From Deltaproteobacteria bacterium (lineage in GTDB: Bacteria; Desulfobacterota; GWC2-55-46), in NCBI GenBank assembly GCA_016218095.1, contig JACREV010000115.1, positions 1 to 7,101 of the forward strand: a DNA stretch of 7,101 bases, read 5' to 3'. The notes below the pieces were generated by a model that was not told where the DNA came from, ran no database searches, and saw only the letters and a program-made list of their open reading frames with translations. Position numbers and translations under genes: made by a program. The first letter of the stretch is position 1. Every line of letters starts with the position of its first letter. This document shows positions 6,845-7,101 of this stretch, one piece after another.

Positions 6845-6877
6845 TCCGTAAGGGGCGGTCAATGATGAGTGAGTAAT

Positions 6878-6907
6878 GTAGGTTGGGTTAGCGAAGCGTA
6901 ACCCAAC
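6878..6907 (+). repeat. REP element with 5' GTAG and GCGAAGC loop
   Basis: GTAG (6878-6881) is followed directly by a hairpin: GTTGGGTTA (6882-6890) pairs perfectly with TAACCCAAC (6899-6907). The apex GCGAAGC (6891-6897) can add two G-C pairs with a GAA triloop, leaving one unpaired G at 6898. A conserved GTAG before a hairpin is the hallmark of REP sequences mobilised by RAYT (Y1-type) transposases. I recognise the arm and apex sequence as a repeat seen in many unrelated bacterial genomes. No RAYT gene lies in the window. In mRNA the hairpin would sit downstream of the receiver gene and before the terminator, where it could shield the 3' end. Confidence 0.7.
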
Positions 6908-6930
6908 AAAAAGTTCCAAAAGCCTTTTGC

Positions 6931-6948
6931 GCCCTGCCGGGCTTTTTT
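6931..6948 (+). terminator. Rho-independent terminator of the signalling operon
   Basis: GCCC (6931-6934) pairs with GGGC (6939-6942) around the loop TGCC, followed immediately by six Ts (6943-6948). The alternative pairing AAAAGCC (6918-6924) with GGCTTTT (6940-6946) gives a longer but more open stem. It lies 183 nt after the last stop codon, with no other + strand gene between, so it probably ends the cassette transcript. Confidence 0.65.
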
Positions 6949-6949
6949 C

Positions 6950-7069
6950 GGGATAGGGATTCGCTCCCTCCGTCCTCCCCGTCCCACGCGCTCGCCCCTT
7001 GAGCGCTTCGCGTCTAATCTCCCTCGGCTCGCGCGTCACTTCCTCCCTTAAGGTCGCTCACCCTATCCC
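6950..7069. repeat. 9-bp inverted repeat bounding a pyrimidine-rich segment
   Basis: GGGATAGGG (6950-6958) and CCCTATCCC (7061-7069) are perfect inverted copies separated by 102 bp. The interior is strongly C/T-rich on the + strand. The symmetry does not extend clearly beyond 9 bp, so this may be the remains of a repeat element or chance. No coding content or RNA family is recognised. Confidence 0.3.
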
Positions 7070-7072
7070 TGG

Positions 7073-7090
7073 TTTGTCTTTAAAGACAAA
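7073..7090. promoter_or_regulatory. 18-bp perfect palindrome, candidate operator
   Basis: TTTGTCTTTAAAGACAAA is fully self-complementary. It is AT-rich in a GC-rich setting and ends 5 bp before an ATG at 7096. Its core TCTTTAAAGA is identical to the palindrome in the spacer of the promoter at 1860-1888. A dimeric regulator site is the simplest reading. Without a T run after it, it is not a terminator. Confidence 0.4.
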
Positions 7091-7101
7091 GGCACATGAA
7101 G

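Larger units (their letters stand above)
6748..7101. other. 354-bp non-coding, repeat-rich region after the operon
   Basis: No reading frame here has coding character. In order it holds a MITE-like inverted-repeat element, a REP hairpin, an intrinsic terminator, a pyrimidine-rich stretch on the + strand bounded by a 9-bp inverted repeat, and an 18-bp palindrome. A small hairpin GCGCTC/GAGCGC (6988-6993 with 7001-7006, 7-nt loop) lies inside the pyrimidine-rich part. An ATG at 7096 followed by AAG could begin another gene beyond the edge, but only two codons are visible. Confidence 0.7.

Noticed and set aside
6842..7039. 65-codon minus-strand frame over the REP and terminator
   Set aside because: Part of its product (VGLRFANPTY) is simply the translated REP hairpin, and the frame crosses a terminator; no coding character.

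Overview
The window reads as chromosomal DNA from a moderately GC-rich bacterium. The genes use AGG for arginine and ATA for isoleucine very often. That usage, together with an excisionase-type HTH fused to a receiver domain and dispersed REP/MITE-like repeats, suggests a deltaproteobacterial (Desulfobacterota), Nitrospirota or similar environmental lineage. This placement is an inference from style, not from any marker gene.

Layout, all genes on the + strand. (1) Positions 3-1736 hold the 3' part of polA: a vestigial proofreading domain plus a complete polymerase domain. The gene very probably enters from the left edge. (2) Positions 1737-1990 are an AT-rich gap with a strong sigma70-like promoter (1860-1888), two short palindromes and a U-rich leader without a Shine-Dalgarno sequence. 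(3) Positions 1991-6747 hold a compact four-gene signalling cassette: an HTH-REC response regulator, a membrane HAMP-GAF-PAS sensor with no kinase domain, a membrane histidine kinase with a C-terminal pseudo-receiver, and a stand-alone DivK/CheY-like receiver. The second and third genes overlap by ATGA and the third and fourth are 21 nt apart, so these genes are almost certainly co-transcribed. (4) Positions 6748-7101 contain no convincing gene. They hold a MITE-like inverted-repeat element, a REP element with a 5' GTAG and a GCGAAGC loop, an intrinsic terminator, a 9-bp inverted repeat bounding about 120 bp, and a perfect 18-bp palindrome close to the right edge.

How the genes may work together (inference). 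The kinase (His313) is the only visible phosphodonor. Its own fused receiver has lost the phosphoacceptor Asp (Gly609), while the stand-alone receiver encoded just downstream keeps every catalytic residue, as does the HTH-REC protein. A plausible circuit is sensing by two co-encoded membrane proteins, one without a transmitter, then phosphotransfer to the free receiver and/or to the HTH-REC regulator, which would bind DNA and perhaps its own promoter. The combination of a kinase-less sensor, a kinase with a dead receiver and an inverted HTH-REC regulator is the most interesting part of the window.
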